Source of the DNA: Micromonospora wenchangensis
GTDB lineage: Bacteria; Actinomycetota; Actinomycetes; Mycobacteriales; Micromonosporaceae
Assembly: GCF_002210435.1 (NCBI RefSeq)
Contig: NZ_MZMV01000003.1
Location: 62,001-126,000 of the forward strand
DNA length: 64,000 nucleotides
Reading direction: 5' to 3'
Part shown: in pieces, positions 1-11,616 of the stretch
Layout of the letters: each line of letters starts with the position of its first letter
Position numbering within the stretch: the first letter of the stretch is position 1
Program-made: the position numbers and the translations under genes
Notes under the pieces: model-generated
The model's database searches: none
The model's input: the letters and a program-made list of their open reading frames with translations, nothing else
Told to the model about the DNA's origin: nothing

Positions 1-2502
1 ACGGTCCGCCGACTCCAGCGTCTCCTGCATCCCCATGCCGAGCACCGGGTGCGGGCTGACCTCCACGAACCCGGTCCAGCCCTGCCCGGCGAGAGAGCGG
101 ATCGCCGGGTCGAACCGGACCGTGTTGCGGAGGTTGTCGTACCAGTAGCGGGCGTCGAGGGTGGCGGTGTCCACCCAGTCGCCGGTGACGGTGGACAGCA
201 TCCGGATCGTCCCGGTGCGCGGGTTGATCGGGGCCAGGTCCTCCAGCAGCCGGTGTTCCAGCAGCTCCACCTGGGCGGAGTGCGAGGCGTAGTCGACGGC
301 GACCTGCTTGACCCGCACCCCCTCCTCGGTGAGTGCGGCGACGAGTTCGCGCAGCGCCTCCGGCGTGCCGGAGACCACCACCGAACCCGCGCCGTTGACC
401 ACGGCGAGGGAGATGTCGCCCGCCCACTGGGCGATCCGTTCCTGCGCCCGGTCGGCGGGCAGCCCGACCGAGACCATGCCGCCCCGGCCGGCCAGCTTCT
501 CGCCGATGGCCCGGCTGCGCAGGGTCACCACCCGCGCCCCGTCGGCCAGGGAGAGTCCACCGGCCACGCAGGCGGCGGCGATCTCACCCTGCGAGTGGCC
601 GACCACCGCGTCGGGTTCCACGCCGTAGCTGCGCCAGGTGGCGGCGAGGGAGACCATCATCGCCCACAGGGCGGGCTGGACGACGTCCACCCACTCCAGG
701 GAGGGTGCGCCGGGCACCCCCCGGACCACATCGAGCAGGTCCCAGTCGACGTACGCGCGCAGCTCGGTGGCGCAGCGGGCCATCTGCTCGGCGAAGACCG
801 GCGAGGAGTCCAGCAACGCGGCGGCCATGCCGACCCACTGGGCGCCCTGGCCGGGGAAGACGAAGACGACCCGGCCGGCGGCGTCGGCGGTGCCGGTGAC
901 CGCGTTCGGCGCGGGCTGACCGGCGGCGACCGGGACGAGCCCGGCCCGCAACTGCGGCAGGTCCGCACCGAGCACCACGGCCCGGTGCGCGAGCCGGGCC
1001 CGGCCGGCCAGCGTACGGCCCACCGCGGCGGGCTCGGCCGGCGCGGCGTCCAGGTGGGACAGCAGCCGCTCGGCCTGGGCGCGCAGCGCCTGGTCGGTGT
1101 ACCCGGAGACCACCCACGGCAGCACGGGCGGGTTGGCCGGCTGTGCTTCCTCCTCGGCCGGGGGCACCTCTTCCAGCACGACGTGCGCGTTGGTGCCGCT
1201 GATGCCGAACGAGGAGACCGCGCAGCGGCGGGCCCGGCCGGTCTGCGGCCAGTCCATCGGCTCGGTGAGCAGCCGTACCGTGCCGGGCGTCCAGTCGATC
1301 TCGCTGCTGGGCTCGTCGACGTGCAGGGTGCGGGGCAGCAGCCCGTGCCGCATCGCCTGCACCATCTTGATCACCCCGCCGACCCCGGCGGCGGCCTGCG
1401 AGTGGCCGATGTTGGACTTCAGCGAGCCGAGCCAGAGCGGCCGGTCGGCGGGCCGGTCCCGACCGTACGTGGCGAACAACGCCTGCGCCTCGATCGGGTC
1501 GCCGAGCCGGGTGCCGGTGCCGTGCGCCTCGACCGCGTCGATCTCCTGGGCGGCGAGGCGGGCGTTGGCCAGCGCGGCCCGGATGACCCGGCGCTGGGAG
1601 GGCCCGTTGGGGGCGGTGAGGCCGTTGGACGCGCCGTCCTGGTTGATCGCGGAGCCGCGCACGACGGCGAGCACCGGGTGCCCGTTGCGGCGGGCGTCGG
1701 AGAGCCGTTCCAGCACCAGCACGCCCGCGCCCTCGGCCCAGCCGGTGCCGTCGGCGGTGTCGGCGAACGCCTTGCACCGGCCGTCGAAGGACAGCGCCCG
1801 CTGCCGGGAGAACTCGACGAACGCGTCGGGGGTGCCGATCACGGTGACCCCACCGGCGACGGCGAGCGACGACTCCCCGGCGCGCAGCGACTGGCACGCC
1901 CAGTGCAGGGCGACCAGCGACGACGAGCAGCCGGTGTCGACGGTGACCGCCGGCCCCTCCATCCCGAGGGTGTAGGACAGCCGGCCGGAGACGATGCTGC
2001 CGGCACCCCAGCTGTTCGGGTAGTCGTGGTAGACGACGCCGGTGAAAACGGCGGTGGGGCTGCCCTTGAGCGACAGCGGGTCGATACCGGCCCGCTCGAA
2101 CGCCTCCCAGGACGTCTCCAGGAACAGCCGCTGCTGCGGGTCCATCTCGGCGGCTTCGCGGGGCGAGATGCCGAAGAAGGTGGGGTCGAAGTCGGCGGCG
2201 TCGTAGAGGAAGCCGCCCTCGCGGGTGTAGCTGGTGCCGGGGTGGTCCGGGTCCGGGTCGTAGAGCCGGTCGAGGTCCCAGCCCCGGTCGGTGGGCATGC
2301 CGGAGATGGCGTCGGTGCCGGCGACGACGAGGTCCCACAGGGCCTCGGGCGAGTCGATCCCGCCTGGGTACCGGCAGCCCATGCCGACGATGGCGATCGG
2401 TTCGGCGGCGCGCTCCTCGATGTCGCGGAGCCGCTCGCTGGTCTCGTGCAGGTCGGCCGTGACCCGCCGCAGGTAGTCACGAAGCTTCTGTTCGTTGGAC
2501 AT
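1..2502 (-). CDS. Type I modular polyketide synthase, N-terminal part (KS-AT..., runs off the window)
   Basis: This is an actinomycete type I PKS subunit cut by the window edge, so only the first 834 residues are visible. It opens with a short N-terminal docking helix ([18 protein letters not shown]). A ketosynthase follows from about residue 35 to 455, with its active-site Cys192 in DTGCSSS, where DTACSSS is usual, and the EAHGTGT and NIGHSQAA histidine motifs. An acyltransferase then begins around residue 535, with nucleophile Ser637 in GHSQGE and the specificity motif YASH at 738-741, which in this family predicts methylmalonyl-CoA. The ATG at 2502 lies 40 bp after the stop of the upstream PKS gene, so the three PKS genes form one operon and this protein should accept the chain from the bimodular subunit. 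The reductive domains and any thioesterase lie outside the window. Confidence 0.95.
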   Translation of the reverse strand, partial: MSNEQKLRDYLRRVTADLHETSERLRDIEERAAEPIAIVGMGCRYPGGIDSPEALWDLVVAGTDAISGMPTDRGWDLDRLYDPDPDHPGTSYTREGGFLYDAADFDPTFFGISPREAAEMDPQQRLFLETSWEAFERAGIDPLSLKGSPTAVFTGVVYHDYPNSWGAGSIVSGRLSYTLGMEGPAVTVDTGCSSSLVALHWACQSLRAGESSLAVAGGVTVIGTPDAFVEFSRQRALSFDGRCKAFADTADGTGWAEGAGVLVLERLSDARRNGHPVLAVVRGSAINQDGASNGLTAPNGPSQRRVIRAALANARLAAQEIDAVEAHGTGTRLGDPIEAQALFATYGRDRPADRPLWLGSLKSNIGHSQAAAGVGGVIKMVQAMRHGLLPRTLHVDEPSSEIDWTPGTVRLLTEPMDWPQTGRARRCAVSSFGISGTNAHVVLEEVPPAEEEAQPANPPVLPWVVSGYTDQALRAQAERLLSHLDAAPAEPAAVGRTLAGRARLAHRAVVLGADLPQLRAGLVPVAAGQPAPNAVTGTADAAGRVVFVFPGQGAQWVGMAAALLDSSPVFAEQMARCATELRAYVDWDLLDVVRGVPGAPSLEWVDVVQPALWAMMVSLAATWRSYGVEPDAVVGHSQGEIAAACVAGGLSLADGARVVTLRSRAIGEKLAGRGGMVSVGLPADRAQERIAQWAGDISLAVVNGAGSVVVSGTPEALRELVAALTEEGVRVKQVAVDYASHSAQVELLEHRLLEDLAPINPRTGTIRMLSTVTGDWVDTATLDARYWYDNLRNTVRFDPAIRSLAGQGWTGFVEVSPHPVLGMGMQETLESADR

Positions 2503-2542
2503 CAGGAACCCATTCCCGGACGGCGCCGACGGAGCGGACGGA

Positions 2543-5500
2543 TCATGAGGTGCCGAACTTGCTGTCGATGAAGTCGAAGAGGTCGTCGTCGGAGGCCGTG
2601 TCGAGCTCCTCGGTGACGCTGGCGACCTCGGCCGGACGTTGACCGGCGGTCCACGCCGCGAGCATGGTGCGCAACCGCTCCCCCACCCCGGCCCGGGTGC
2701 TCTCGTCGAGAGCGGCCACCGCGTCGGCGTCCAGGGTGGACAGCGCGGCCTGGAGCCGGTCGAGGTCGTCGAGCAGGGTGACGCCCCCGGCGTCGGCGGG
2801 CACCAGCTCGGTGAGCAGTTGCTGGGCCAGCTCGGTCGGGGTCGGGTAGTCGAAGACCAGGGTGGCGGGCAGCCGCAGCGCCGTCTCGGTGGCGAGCCGG
2901 TTGCGCAGCTCGACGGCGGTCAGCGAGTCGAAGCCGGCCTCCTTGAACGCCCGCTCCGGGTCGACGTCCGCGCCGGAGGCGTACCCGAGGACGGCGGCGA
3001 CCTGGTCGCGGACCAGTGCCAGGACGGTGCCCAGGCGGTCCGGTGAGGGCATGGCGGCGAGCCGGCCGGCGAGGTCGGCGGTCACCGCGGCCGGGGCGGC
3101 CGTCTCGGCCTCGGGTTGGGCGTCGGGCAGCGCGGCCAGCAGCGGCCGGGGCCGGGACAGGGTGTAGATGGGGGTGAACCGGGCCCAGTCGATGTCGGCG
3201 ACGACGAGGTGGCTCTCGTCGTGGTCGAGGGCTTCCCGCAGCGCCCGGACGGCGAGCCGGGGCTCCATCGGCGGGGTGCCCTGCCGGCGCAGGTGCGCGG
3301 TGGCCTCCCCGTCGGCCATCCCGCCGCCGGCCCAGCTGCCCCAGGCGACCGAGGTGGCGACCGCGCCCCGGCTGCGCCGCCGGTGCGCCAGCGCGTCGAG
3401 GTACGCGTTCGCGGTCGCGTACCCGGCCTGACCGGCGCTGCCCCACACCGCGGCACCGGAGGAGAACACCACGAACGCGTCCAACGACCGCTCGGCGAGC
3501 AGTTCGTCGAGGTGCACCGCGCCGAGCACCTTCGCCCGGCACACCTCGGCGAACTCGGCCACGCTGGTCTCCGGCAGCGACTTCTCCTGGTGCAGCACCC
3601 CGGCGGCGTGGAACACGGCGGTCAGCTCGTCACCGAGGTCGGCCAGGAGCGCGGCCACCGCGTCCCGGTCCGCCACGTCACACGCCACCACCTCGACACC
3701 CGGATGCCGGGCCGTCAGCTCCGCCGCACCCGGTGCCGCCGGGCCACGCCGGCTCGCCAACACCACCCGCCGCGCGCCCTGACCGACCAGCCATTCGGTC
3801 AGGTGCCCGCCGATGCCGCCGGTGCCGCCGGTGACCAGCACCGTGCCGGTGGGGGTGTAGTGCCGCTCGGGGCTGCCGGCGGCCGGCCAGCGGACCAGCC
3901 GCCGGGCCAGCACCCCGGCGGTACGGACGGCCACCTGGTCCTCCGCGCCGGCGGCGAGGACGTCGACGAGCCGTGCGACGTGCTCGTCGGTCCAGTCGGT
4001 GGGCAGGTCGACCAGGCCACCCCAGGAGTGCGGGTACTCCAGGGACAGCACGGTGCCGAGGCCCCACAGCGCGCCCTGCGCGGGGTGCGGCAGCTCCTCG
4101 AACCGGTCGACGGCGACCCCACCGGCGGTGAGGCACCACACCCGGCCGGCGAAGTCGGTGGCGGTGAGCGCCTGGATCAGCGCGACGGTGTCGGTGACGC
4201 CGACGGACAGGCCGGCGTCGGTGGCGTCCGGGGTGTCGTCGAGGGCGAGCAGGGACACCACCCCGGCGGGGGTGTCCCCGGCGGGCAGGTCGGTGCCGGT
4301 GACGGTGACGACGTCGGCCCCCCGGGCGGCCAGTCCGGCGGCGAGGGCGGACACCCGGGTGTCGCCTGTCGACGCGGCCGGTACGACGAGCCACCAGGTG
4401 CCGGTGAGTTCGCCGCCGTCGGGTAGTTCGGTGGAGCGCCACACCACCCGGTACCGCCAGTCGTCCACGGTGGCCGCGTCCCGTTGCCGGGCCCGCCAGG
4501 CGGCGAGGCCGGGCAGCACCTCGGTGACGACGCCCGGGGCGACGCCGAGACCGTCGGCGAGCACGTCGGTGTCGCCCCGGTCGACGGCGTCCCAGAACCC
4601 GCCGTCGGCGGCGTCGGTGCCGGTGCCGCTGCCGGCCTCGGGCTCGATCCAGTACCGCTGGTGCTGGAAGGCGTAGGTGGGCAGATCGACCGGCCGGCCA
4701 CCCGGGTTGATCGCGGACCAGTCGAGGTCGACGCCGGTGGTCCAGGCCCGGGCCATCCCGGTGGCGTAGGCGGTGACCTGGTCGCGGTCCCGGCGCTGCA
4801 ACGGGATGCAGGCGGCCCCGTCGACGCTGTCGGCGGCCATCGCGGTCAGCACACTGTCCGGCCCGATCTCGACGAACCGGGTGACGCCTCGCGCGGCGAG
4901 AGCGGCGACGGCGTCGGCGAACCGGACGGTGCCCCGCACCTGACCCTGCCAGTAGCCGGCGCTACCCAACTCGGTGTCGGTGGCGAGATCGCCGGTCGCG
5001 GTCGACACCAACGGGATACCCGCGGGGCTCGCGGTCACGCCGTCCACGACCTGCCCGTACTCGGTGAGCATCGGGTCCATCAGATGCGAGTGGAACGCAT
5101 GCGACACCCGCAACCGACGGGTCTTCACCTCAAGGGACGCTTCCAGCGCCGCGATCTGCTCCTCCGTACCGGACACCACCACCGCCCGGGGACCGTTCAC
5201 CGCCGCCACGTCGATGTCGCCGAGATCCAGCTCGTCGAGGGGCGCGGCGATCGCCAGCATCGCGCCACCCGCCGGAAGCGCCTGCATCAGACCACCGCGT
5301 GCGGCAACGACCCGGCAGGCGTCCTCCAGCGACCACACCCCGGCGACGTGCGCGGCGGCCAGCTCACCGATGGAGTGACCGGCCACGAAGTCCGGATTCA
5401 ACCCCCACGACTCCGCAAGACGGAACAGAGCCACCTCGACCGCAAACAGGGCGGGCTGCGTCCACCCCGTCTGGTCGAGAACACCGTCCGGATCGGCGAA

Positions 5501-8500
5501 CATCACCTCCCGCAGATCACCACCCAACAACGGCCCGAACGCCGCACACACCTCGTCCAGAGCGGTAGCGAACACCGGGAAGGCATCCGCCAACTCACGA
5601 CCCATCCCGACCCGCTGCGCACCCTGACCCGTGAACAACACCGCCGTACGACCCGTGGTGATCCGACCCGACACGCCGGTGCCGGACACCAGGGCCTCCA
5701 GACCGGCGGACAACTCAGCCGCCGTACCACCGACGGCCACCGCCCGGTGGTCCAGGGCCGCCCGACCGACGGCCAGCGAATGCCCGACGTCGACCGGACG
5801 CTCGTCGGTGAGGAAGTCACGCAGGCGGCCGGCCTGCTCGGCCAGCGCACCCGCCGACCGGGCGGACAGCGGCCAGAGTGCCACCGGCGGCTCGGGGGTC
5901 GCGGCGGGCGCGGCGGGCTCGACCGGCGGGGCCTCCTCCACGATCACGTGGGCGTTGGTGCCGCTGATGCCGAACGACGACACCCCCGCGCGACGCGGGC
6001 GGTCCCCGGCCGGCCAGTCGACCGGCTCGGTGAGCAGCCGCACGTCGCCGGCAGCCCAGTCGACCTGCCGCGACGGCGTCTCGGCGTGCAGCGTGCGCGG
6101 CAGGGTGCCGTGCCGCAGCGCCATCACCATCTTGATCACACCGGCCATGCCGGCGGCGGCCTGGGCGTGACCCATGTTCGACTTGATCGAACCGAGCCAC
6201 AGTGGCCGGTCCCGGTCCCGGCCGTACGTGGCGAGCAGCGCCTGTGCCTCGATCGGGTCACCGAGGGTGGTGCCGGTGCCGTGCGCCTCGACGGCGTCGA
6301 CCTCGTCGGGGGTGATCCGGGCGTTGGCCAGCGCCGCCCGGATCACCCGCTGCTGGGCCGGCCCGTTCGGCGCGGTCAGCCCGTTCGACGCGCCGTCCTG
6401 GTTGACGGCCGAACCCCGGATCAGCCCGTAGACGCGGTGCCCGTTGCGCTGCGCGTCGGAGAGCCGCTCCAGCATCAGCACCCCGACGCCCTCGGACCAG
6501 CCGGTGCCGTCGGCGGCGTCGGAGAACGACTTGCACCGGCCGTCGGGGGCGAGCCCCCGCTGCCGGCTGAACGCCACGAACGGGGTGGGGTTCGACATCA
6601 CCAGCACCCCACCGGCGATGGCGGTGGCGCACTCCCCGGCCCGTAGCGCCTGGCTGGCGAGGTGCAGCGCGACCAGCGACGAGGAACACGCCGTGTCGAC
6701 GGTCATCGACGGTCCCTCGAACCCGAACGCGTACGACACCCGGCCGGAGATCACCGACGCGGAACTGCCGGTGCTCAGGTACGCCTCCGACTCGGCGGGG
6801 GCGAGACCGAGCAGGTCGCCGTAGTCCTGGGCGCCGGAGCCGACGAACACCCCGACGGGGCTGCCGCGCAGCGCCTCCGGGTCCATCCCGGCCCGCTCGC
6901 ACGCCTCCCAGGTGACCTCCAGCATCAGCCGCTGCTGCGGGTCCATGGCGATCGCCTCCCGGGGCGAGATGCCGAAGAACTCGGCGTCGAACGCGCCCGC
7001 CTCGTAGACGAAGCCGCCGGAGCGGACGTAGCTGGTGCCCGGCTGGTCCGGGTCGGCGTCGAAGAGCGCGTCGGTGTCCCAGCCCCGGTCGACCGGGAAC
7101 GGGCTGATCGCGTCGGTGCCGCTGTCCACGAGCCGCCACAGGTCCTCCGGGGACCGGACGCCGCCCGGGTAGCGGCAGCTCATCCCGATGATGGCGATCG
7201 GCTCGTCCGGGTCGGAGCCGCCGACGCCGGACGTGACCGTGGTCGGGGCGGCGGTGCCGACGAGTTCGTCGTACAGGTGGCGGGCCAGCACGGCCGGGGT
7301 CGGGTGGTCGTAGACCATGGTGGCCGGCAGGCGCAGCCCGACGGCCTCGCCGAGGGCGTTGCGCAGCTCCACGGCGGTCAGCGAGTCGAAGCCGAGTTCC
7401 CGGAACGGCCGCTGGACGTCCACGCTGGTCGTCGCGTCGTACCCGAGGACGGCGGCGACCTGGGTGCGCACCGTGTCCAGCAGGTACGGCAGCCGCTCGG
7501 CGTCGGGCAGCCCGGCCAGCACGGAGGTGTCGGTGGACGCGGCCGGGGCGGCGACGGCCGGGCTCTGCCGGGCCTCGGGGAGCGCGGCGAGCAGCGGCCG
7601 GGGCCGGGCCAGGGTGTAGATCGGGGTGAACCGGGCCCAGTCGATGTCGGTGACCACGAGGTGGCTCTCGTCGTGGTCGAGGACCTGCTGGAGCGTGCCG
7701 AGGGCGAGGCGCGGTTCCATCGGCGGGGTGCCCTGCCGCAGGAGGTGTTCGGTGGCCTGCTCGTCGACCATGCCACCGCCGCCCCAGGTGCCCCAGGCGA
7801 CCGAGGTGGCGGTCCGACCCCGGCGGCGGCGCTGGTGGGCCAGCGCGTCCAGCCAGGCGTTGCCGGTGCCGTAGGCGGCCTGCCCGGCGCTGCCCCAGAC
7901 GGCCGCGCCGGAGGCGAACAGCACGAACGCGTCCAGCGGCCGGTCACCGAGCAGCGCGTCGAGGTGGGTCGCGCCGAGCACCTTGGCCCGGCACACGGCG
8001 GCGAAGTCGTCGAGGCTGGTCTCGCCGAGCGGGGCCGGGTCGTAGAGGACCCCGGCGGCGTGGAAGACGGCGGTCAGCTCGTCGCCGATCCCGTCGAGCA
8101 GCGTGGCGACGGCGTCCCGGTCGGCCACGTCGCAGGCGACGACCTGCACGCCGGGCAGCCTGGCGGCCAGGTCGGCGGCCCCGGGGGCGGCGGGGCCGCG
8201 CCGGCTGGCCAGCACCACCCGCTCGGCCCCGTGGTCGAGGAGCCATTCGGTGAGGTGCGCGCCGATACCGCCGGTGCCGCCGGTGACCAGCACCGTGCCG
8301 GAGGGGGTGTAGCGCCGCTCGGGGCTGCCGGCGACGGGCCAGCGCACCATCCGCCGGGCCAGCACCCCGGCGGTACGCAGGGCCACCTGGTCCTCGCCGC
8401 CGTCGGCGAGCACGTCGACGAGCCGGTCGAGGGTGTCGGGCGTCCAGTCGGCGGGCAGGTCGACCAGGCCACCCCACCAGCCGGGGTAGTCCAGGGAGAG

Positions 8501-11500
8501 CACGGTGCCGAGGCCCCAGAGACCGGCCTGTGCGGCGTGCGGCAGGTCCTCGTACCGGTCGACGGCGACGCCGCCGGTGGTGAGGCACCAGAGCCGACCG
8601 GTGACGTCGGCGGCGGCGAGGGCCCGCACCAGTCGTACGGTGCCGGTGACCCCGGCGGACAGCCCGGCGTCGTACGGGTCCGGAGTGTCGTCGAGGCCGA
8701 GCAGGGACACGATCCCGGTGGGGGTGCCCCGGCCGGCGAGCGGGTCGGTGCCGGTGAGCCGGGTGACGGTGGCGCCCCGGGTGGCGAGCGCGTCGGCCAC
8801 GGCGGTGACCCGGGGGTCGTCGGTGAGCGTCTCCGGGGTGACGAGCCACCAGTCGCCGGTGAGTTCCGGCCCGGTGGGCAGGTCGGCGGCCCGCCACACG
8901 ACCCGGTAGCGCCAGTCGTCGGTGACGGTGGCCGGTGCGGCGGTGGGGGCGGCCAGCCAGTACCGCTGACGGGCGAAGGCGTAGCTGGGCAGTTCAACCT
9001 GCCGCGCCCCCGGGTGCACGGCCGTCCAGTCGAGGTCGACGCCGGTGGTCCACGCCTGCGCCATCCCGGTGGCGTACGCGGTGACCTGTTCCCGGTCCCG
9101 CCGCTGCAACGCGACGGTCACCGCGTCGTCGACGCAGTCCGCGACCATGGTGGCGAGCACGCTGTCCGGCCCGATCTCCACGAACCGGGTCACCCCACGG
9201 GCCGCCAGGGCAGCGACCGCGTCGGCGAACCGGACGGTGCCCCGCACCTGACCCTGCCAGTAGCCGGCGCTACCCAACTCGGTGTCGGTGGCGAGATCGC
9301 CGGTCGCGGTCGACACCAACGGGATACCCGCCGGGTTCGCGGTCACGCCGTCCACGACCCGCCCGTACTCGGTGAGCATCGGGTCCATCAGGTGCGAGTG
9401 GAACGCATGCGACACCCGCAACCGACGCGTCTTCACCTCAAGCGACGCTTCCAGCGCCGCGATCTGCTCCTCCGTACCGGACACCACCACCGCCCGCGGA
9501 CCGTTCACCGCCGCCACATCCACATCGCCGAGATCCAACTCGGCCAGCGGGGCGGCGATGGCCAACATCGCCCCACCCGCCGGAAGCGCCTGCATCAAGC
9601 CGCCCCGCGCGGCAACAACCCGGCACGCATCCTCCAGGGACCACACCCCAGCCACATGCGCGGCGGCCAACTCACCGATCGAGTGACCGGCCACGAAGTC
9701 CGGCTTCAACCCCCACGACTCCGCGAGGCGGAACAGGGCCACCTCGACCGCGAACAACGCCGGCTGCGTCCACCCCGTCTGATCGAGAACCCCATCCGGG
9801 TCGGCGAACATCACCTCCCGCAGATCACCATCCAGCAACGGCCCGAACGCCGCACACACCTCGTCCAACGCCTGAGCGAACACCGGGAACGCATCCGCCA
9901 ACTCACGGCCCATGCCGACCCGCTGCGCACCCTGACCGGTGAACAACACCGCCGTACGACCCGTGGTGATCCGACCCGACACGCCGGCCCCGGCGGCCAG
10001 GGCGTCGAGACCGGCGGACAGCTCGGCGGCCTCGCGGCCGACCGCCACCCCCCGGAACTCCAACCCGGCCCGACCCGCCCCGAGCGAGAACCCGACGTCC
10101 ACCGGACGCTCGTCGGTGTCGGCGGCGAACCCGGCGATCCGGGCGGCCTGGCGGGCCATCCCCTCGGGGGAACGCCCCGACACCGGCCAGAGGACGACAG
10201 GCGGGGTCGGCCCCGGCGTGCCGGCCTCGGCGGGCGGGGCCTGCTCGACGATGAGGTGCACGTTGGTGCCGCTGATGCCGAACGACGACACGCCCGCCCG
10301 GCGGGGCCGGTCCACCGCCGGCCAGTCGACCGCCTCGGTCAACAGTCGAACGTCCCCGGCGGTCCAGTCGACCTGCCGCGACGGCGTCTCGGCGTGCAGC
10401 GTGCGCGGCAGCGTGCCGTGCCGCATCGCCATCACCATCTTGATCACGCTGGCGACCCCGGCGGCGGCCTGCGCGTGCCCGATGTTGGACTTGATCGAGC
10501 CGAGGAAGAGCGGCGTCTCCCGGTCCCGGCCGTAGGTGGCGAGGACCGCCTGCGCCTCGATCGGGTCACCGAGGGTGGTGCCGGTGCCGTGCGCCTCGAC
10601 CACGTCCACGTCGGCGACGGAGAGCCGGGCGTTGGCCAGCGCCGCCCGGATCACCCGCTGTTGGGCCGGCCCGTTCGGCGCGGTCAACCCGTTGCTCGCG
10701 CCGTCCTGGTTCACCGCCGAACCCCGGATCAGCCCGTAGACGCGGTGCCCGTTGCGCTGCGCGTCGGAGAGCCGCTCCAGCACCAGCACCCCGACCCCCT
10801 CGGACCAGGCCGCGCCGTCCGCGCCGTCACCGAAGGAGCGGCACCGGCCGTCCGGGGACAGTGCGCGTTGCCTGCTGAACTCGACGAAGAGCTGCGGGGT
10901 GGCCATCACGGCGACCCCGCCGGCCAGGGCCAGCCCGCACTCCTCCTTGCGCAGCGACTGGCAGGCCAGGTGCATCGCCACCGACGAGGACGAGCAGGCG
11001 GTGTCGAGGGTGATCGCCGGCCCCTCCAGGCCCAGGTTGTAGGCGACCCGGCCGGAGACGAGGCTGCCGGAGGTGGTGCTGTCGACGTAGTCGTGGTGCA
11101 TGACGCCGACGAACACCCCGGTGGCGCTGCCCTTGAGGGAGGTCGGGTCGATGCCGCCGTGCTCGAACGCCTCCCAGGACGCCTCCAGCAGCAGCCGCTG
11201 CTGCGGGTCCGTCTCCACCGCGTCCCGGGGGCTCATCCCGAAGAACCCCGGGTCGAAGTCGGCGGCGTCGTAGAGGAAACCACCGTGCCGGGTGTAGCTC
11301 TTGCCGGGCTTGCCGGGTTCCGGGTCGTAGATGCCGTCGACGTCCCAGCCCCGGTCGGTGGGGAAGCCGGAGATGGCGTCGGTGCCGTCGGCGACGAGCC
11401 GCCACAGGTCCTCAGGCGACCGGACCCCGCCGGGGTAGCGGCAGCCCATGCCGACGATCGCGATCGGCTCCTGGTCCCGGCCCTCCACCTCACGCAGCCG

Positions 11501-11569
11501 CCGGTTGGCCTGTTGCAGTTCGGCGGTAGCACGCTTGAGGAAGGTCCGGAGCTTGTCGTCGTTCGCCAT
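2543..11569 (-). CDS. Type I modular polyketide synthase, two modules (KS-AT-KR-ACP, KS-AT-KR-ACP)
   Basis: This 3008-residue bimodular PKS performs two rounds of malonyl extension and ketoreduction. The domain order is N-terminal docking helix (1-33), KS1 (about 35-460, DTACSSS), AT1 (GQGAQ near 543, HAFHSH near 722), KR1 (GGTGGIG near 1098), ACP1 (GFDSL near 1393), KS2 (about 1470-1890), AT2 (near 1980-2280), KR2 (near 2582), ACP2 (near 2880) and a C-terminal docking region. Both ATs have GHSIGE and HAFH, which predicts malonyl-CoA. Both KRs keep the Ser-Tyr-Asn catalytic residues, lack LDD and have Trp eight residues before the catalytic Tyr (AVWGSAGQ), the signature of A-type reductases giving L-configured hydroxyls. 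There is no DH or ER, so two hydroxylated extension units are predicted. It lies 47 bp downstream of the preceding PKS gene. Confidence 0.97.
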   Translation of the reverse strand: MANDDKLRTFLKRATAELQQANRRLREVEGRDQEPIAIVGMGCRYPGGVRSPEDLWRLVADGTDAISGFPTDRGWDVDGIYDPEPGKPGKSYTRHGGFLYDAADFDPGFFGMSPRDAVETDPQQRLLLEASWEAFEHGGIDPTSLKGSATGVFVGVMHHDYVDSTTSGSLVSGRVAYNLGLEGPAITLDTACSSSSVAMHLACQSLRKEECGLALAGGVAVMATPQLFVEFSRQRALSPDGRCRSFGDGADGAAWSEGVGVLVLERLSDAQRNGHRVYGLIRGSAVNQDGASNGLTAPNGPAQQRVIRAALANARLSVADVDVVEAHGTGTTLGDPIEAQAVLATYGRDRETPLFLGSIKSNIGHAQAAAGVASVIKMVMAMRHGTLPRTLHAETPSRQVDWTAGDVRLLTEAVDWPAVDRPRRAGVSSFGISGTNVHLIVEQAPPAEAGTPGPTPPVVLWPVSGRSPEGMARQAARIAGFAADTDERPVDVGFSLGAGRAGLEFRGVAVGREAAELSAGLDALAAGAGVSGRITTGRTAVLFTGQGAQRVGMGRELADAFPVFAQALDEVCAAFGPLLDGDLREVMFADPDGVLDQTGWTQPALFAVEVALFRLAESWGLKPDFVAGHSIGELAAAHVAGVWSLEDACRVVAARGGLMQALPAGGAMLAIAAPLAELDLGDVDVAAVNGPRAVVVSGTEEQIAALEASLEVKTRRLRVSHAFHSHLMDPMLTEYGRVVDGVTANPAGIPLVSTATGDLATDTELGSAGYWQGQVRGTVRFADAVAALAARGVTRFVEIGPDSVLATMVADCVDDAVTVALQRRDREQVTAYATGMAQAWTTGVDLDWTAVHPGARQVELPSYAFARQRYWLAAPTAAPATVTDDWRYRVVWRAADLPTGPELTGDWWLVTPETLTDDPRVTAVADALATRGATVTRLTGTDPLAGRGTPTGIVSLLGLDDTPDPYDAGLSAGVTGTVRLVRALAAADVTGRLWCLTTGGVAVDRYEDLPHAAQAGLWGLGTVLSLDYPGWWGGLVDLPADWTPDTLDRLVDVLADGGEDQVALRTAGVLARRMVRWPVAGSPERRYTPSGTVLVTGGTGGIGAHLTEWLLDHGAERVVLASRRGPAAPGAADLAARLPGVQVVACDVADRDAVATLLDGIGDELTAVFHAAGVLYDPAPLGETSLDDFAAVCRAKVLGATHLDALLGDRPLDAFVLFASGAAVWGSAGQAAYGTGNAWLDALAHQRRRRGRTATSVAWGTWGGGGMVDEQATEHLLRQGTPPMEPRLALGTLQQVLDHDESHLVVTDIDWARFTPIYTLARPRPLLAALPEARQSPAVAAPAASTDTSVLAGLPDAERLPYLLDTVRTQVAAVLGYDATTSVDVQRPFRELGFDSLTAVELRNALGEAVGLRLPATMVYDHPTPAVLARHLYDELVGTAAPTTVTSGVGGSDPDEPIAIIGMSCRYPGGVRSPEDLWRLVDSGTDAISPFPVDRGWDTDALFDADPDQPGTSYVRSGGFVYEAGAFDAEFFGISPREAIAMDPQQRLMLEVTWEACERAGMDPEALRGSPVGVFVGSGAQDYGDLLGLAPAESEAYLSTGSSASVISGRVSYAFGFEGPSMTVDTACSSSLVALHLASQALRAGECATAIAGGVLVMSNPTPFVAFSRQRGLAPDGRCKSFSDAADGTGWSEGVGVLMLERLSDAQRNGHRVYGLIRGSAVNQDGASNGLTAPNGPAQQRVIRAALANARITPDEVDAVEAHGTGTTLGDPIEAQALLATYGRDRDRPLWLGSIKSNMGHAQAAAGMAGVIKMVMALRHGTLPRTLHAETPSRQVDWAAGDVRLLTEPVDWPAGDRPRRAGVSSFGISGTNAHVIVEEAPPVEPAAPAATPEPPVALWPLSARSAGALAEQAGRLRDFLTDERPVDVGHSLAVGRAALDHRAVAVGGTAAELSAGLEALVSGTGVSGRITTGRTAVLFTGQGAQRVGMGRELADAFPVFATALDEVCAAFGPLLGGDLREVMFADPDGVLDQTGWTQPALFAVEVALFRLAESWGLNPDFVAGHSIGELAAAHVAGVWSLEDACRVVAARGGLMQALPAGGAMLAIAAPLDELDLGDIDVAAVNGPRAVVVSGTEEQIAALEASLEVKTRRLRVSHAFHSHLMDPMLTEYGQVVDGVTASPAGIPLVSTATGDLATDTELGSAGYWQGQVRGTVRFADAVAALAARGVTRFVEIGPDSVLTAMAADSVDGAACIPLQRRDRDQVTAYATGMARAWTTGVDLDWSAINPGGRPVDLPTYAFQHQRYWIEPEAGSGTGTDAADGGFWDAVDRGDTDVLADGLGVAPGVVTEVLPGLAAWRARQRDAATVDDWRYRVVWRSTELPDGGELTGTWWLVVPAASTGDTRVSALAAGLAARGADVVTVTGTDLPAGDTPAGVVSLLALDDTPDATDAGLSVGVTDTVALIQALTATDFAGRVWCLTAGGVAVDRFEELPHPAQGALWGLGTVLSLEYPHSWGGLVDLPTDWTDEHVARLVDVLAAGAEDQVAVRTAGVLARRLVRWPAAGSPERHYTPTGTVLVTGGTGGIGGHLTEWLVGQGARRVVLASRRGPAAPGAAELTARHPGVEVVACDVADRDAVAALLADLGDELTAVFHAAGVLHQEKSLPETSVAEFAEVCRAKVLGAVHLDELLAERSLDAFVVFSSGAAVWGSAGQAGYATANAYLDALAHRRRSRGAVATSVAWGSWAGGGMADGEATAHLRRQGTPPMEPRLAVRALREALDHDESHLVVADIDWARFTPIYTLSRPRPLLAALPDAQPEAETAAPAAVTADLAGRLAAMPSPDRLGTVLALVRDQVAAVLGYASGADVDPERAFKEAGFDSLTAVELRNRLATETALRLPATLVFDYPTPTELAQQLLTELVPADAGGVTLLDDLDRLQAALSTLDADAVAALDESTRAGVGERLRTMLAAWTAGQRPAEVASVTEELDTASDDDLFDFIDSKFGTS

Positions 11570-11616
11570 CGTTCACACCAATCTTTCCCGCGCCGGAGGT
11601 TCGTCGGAGGCTGCCG

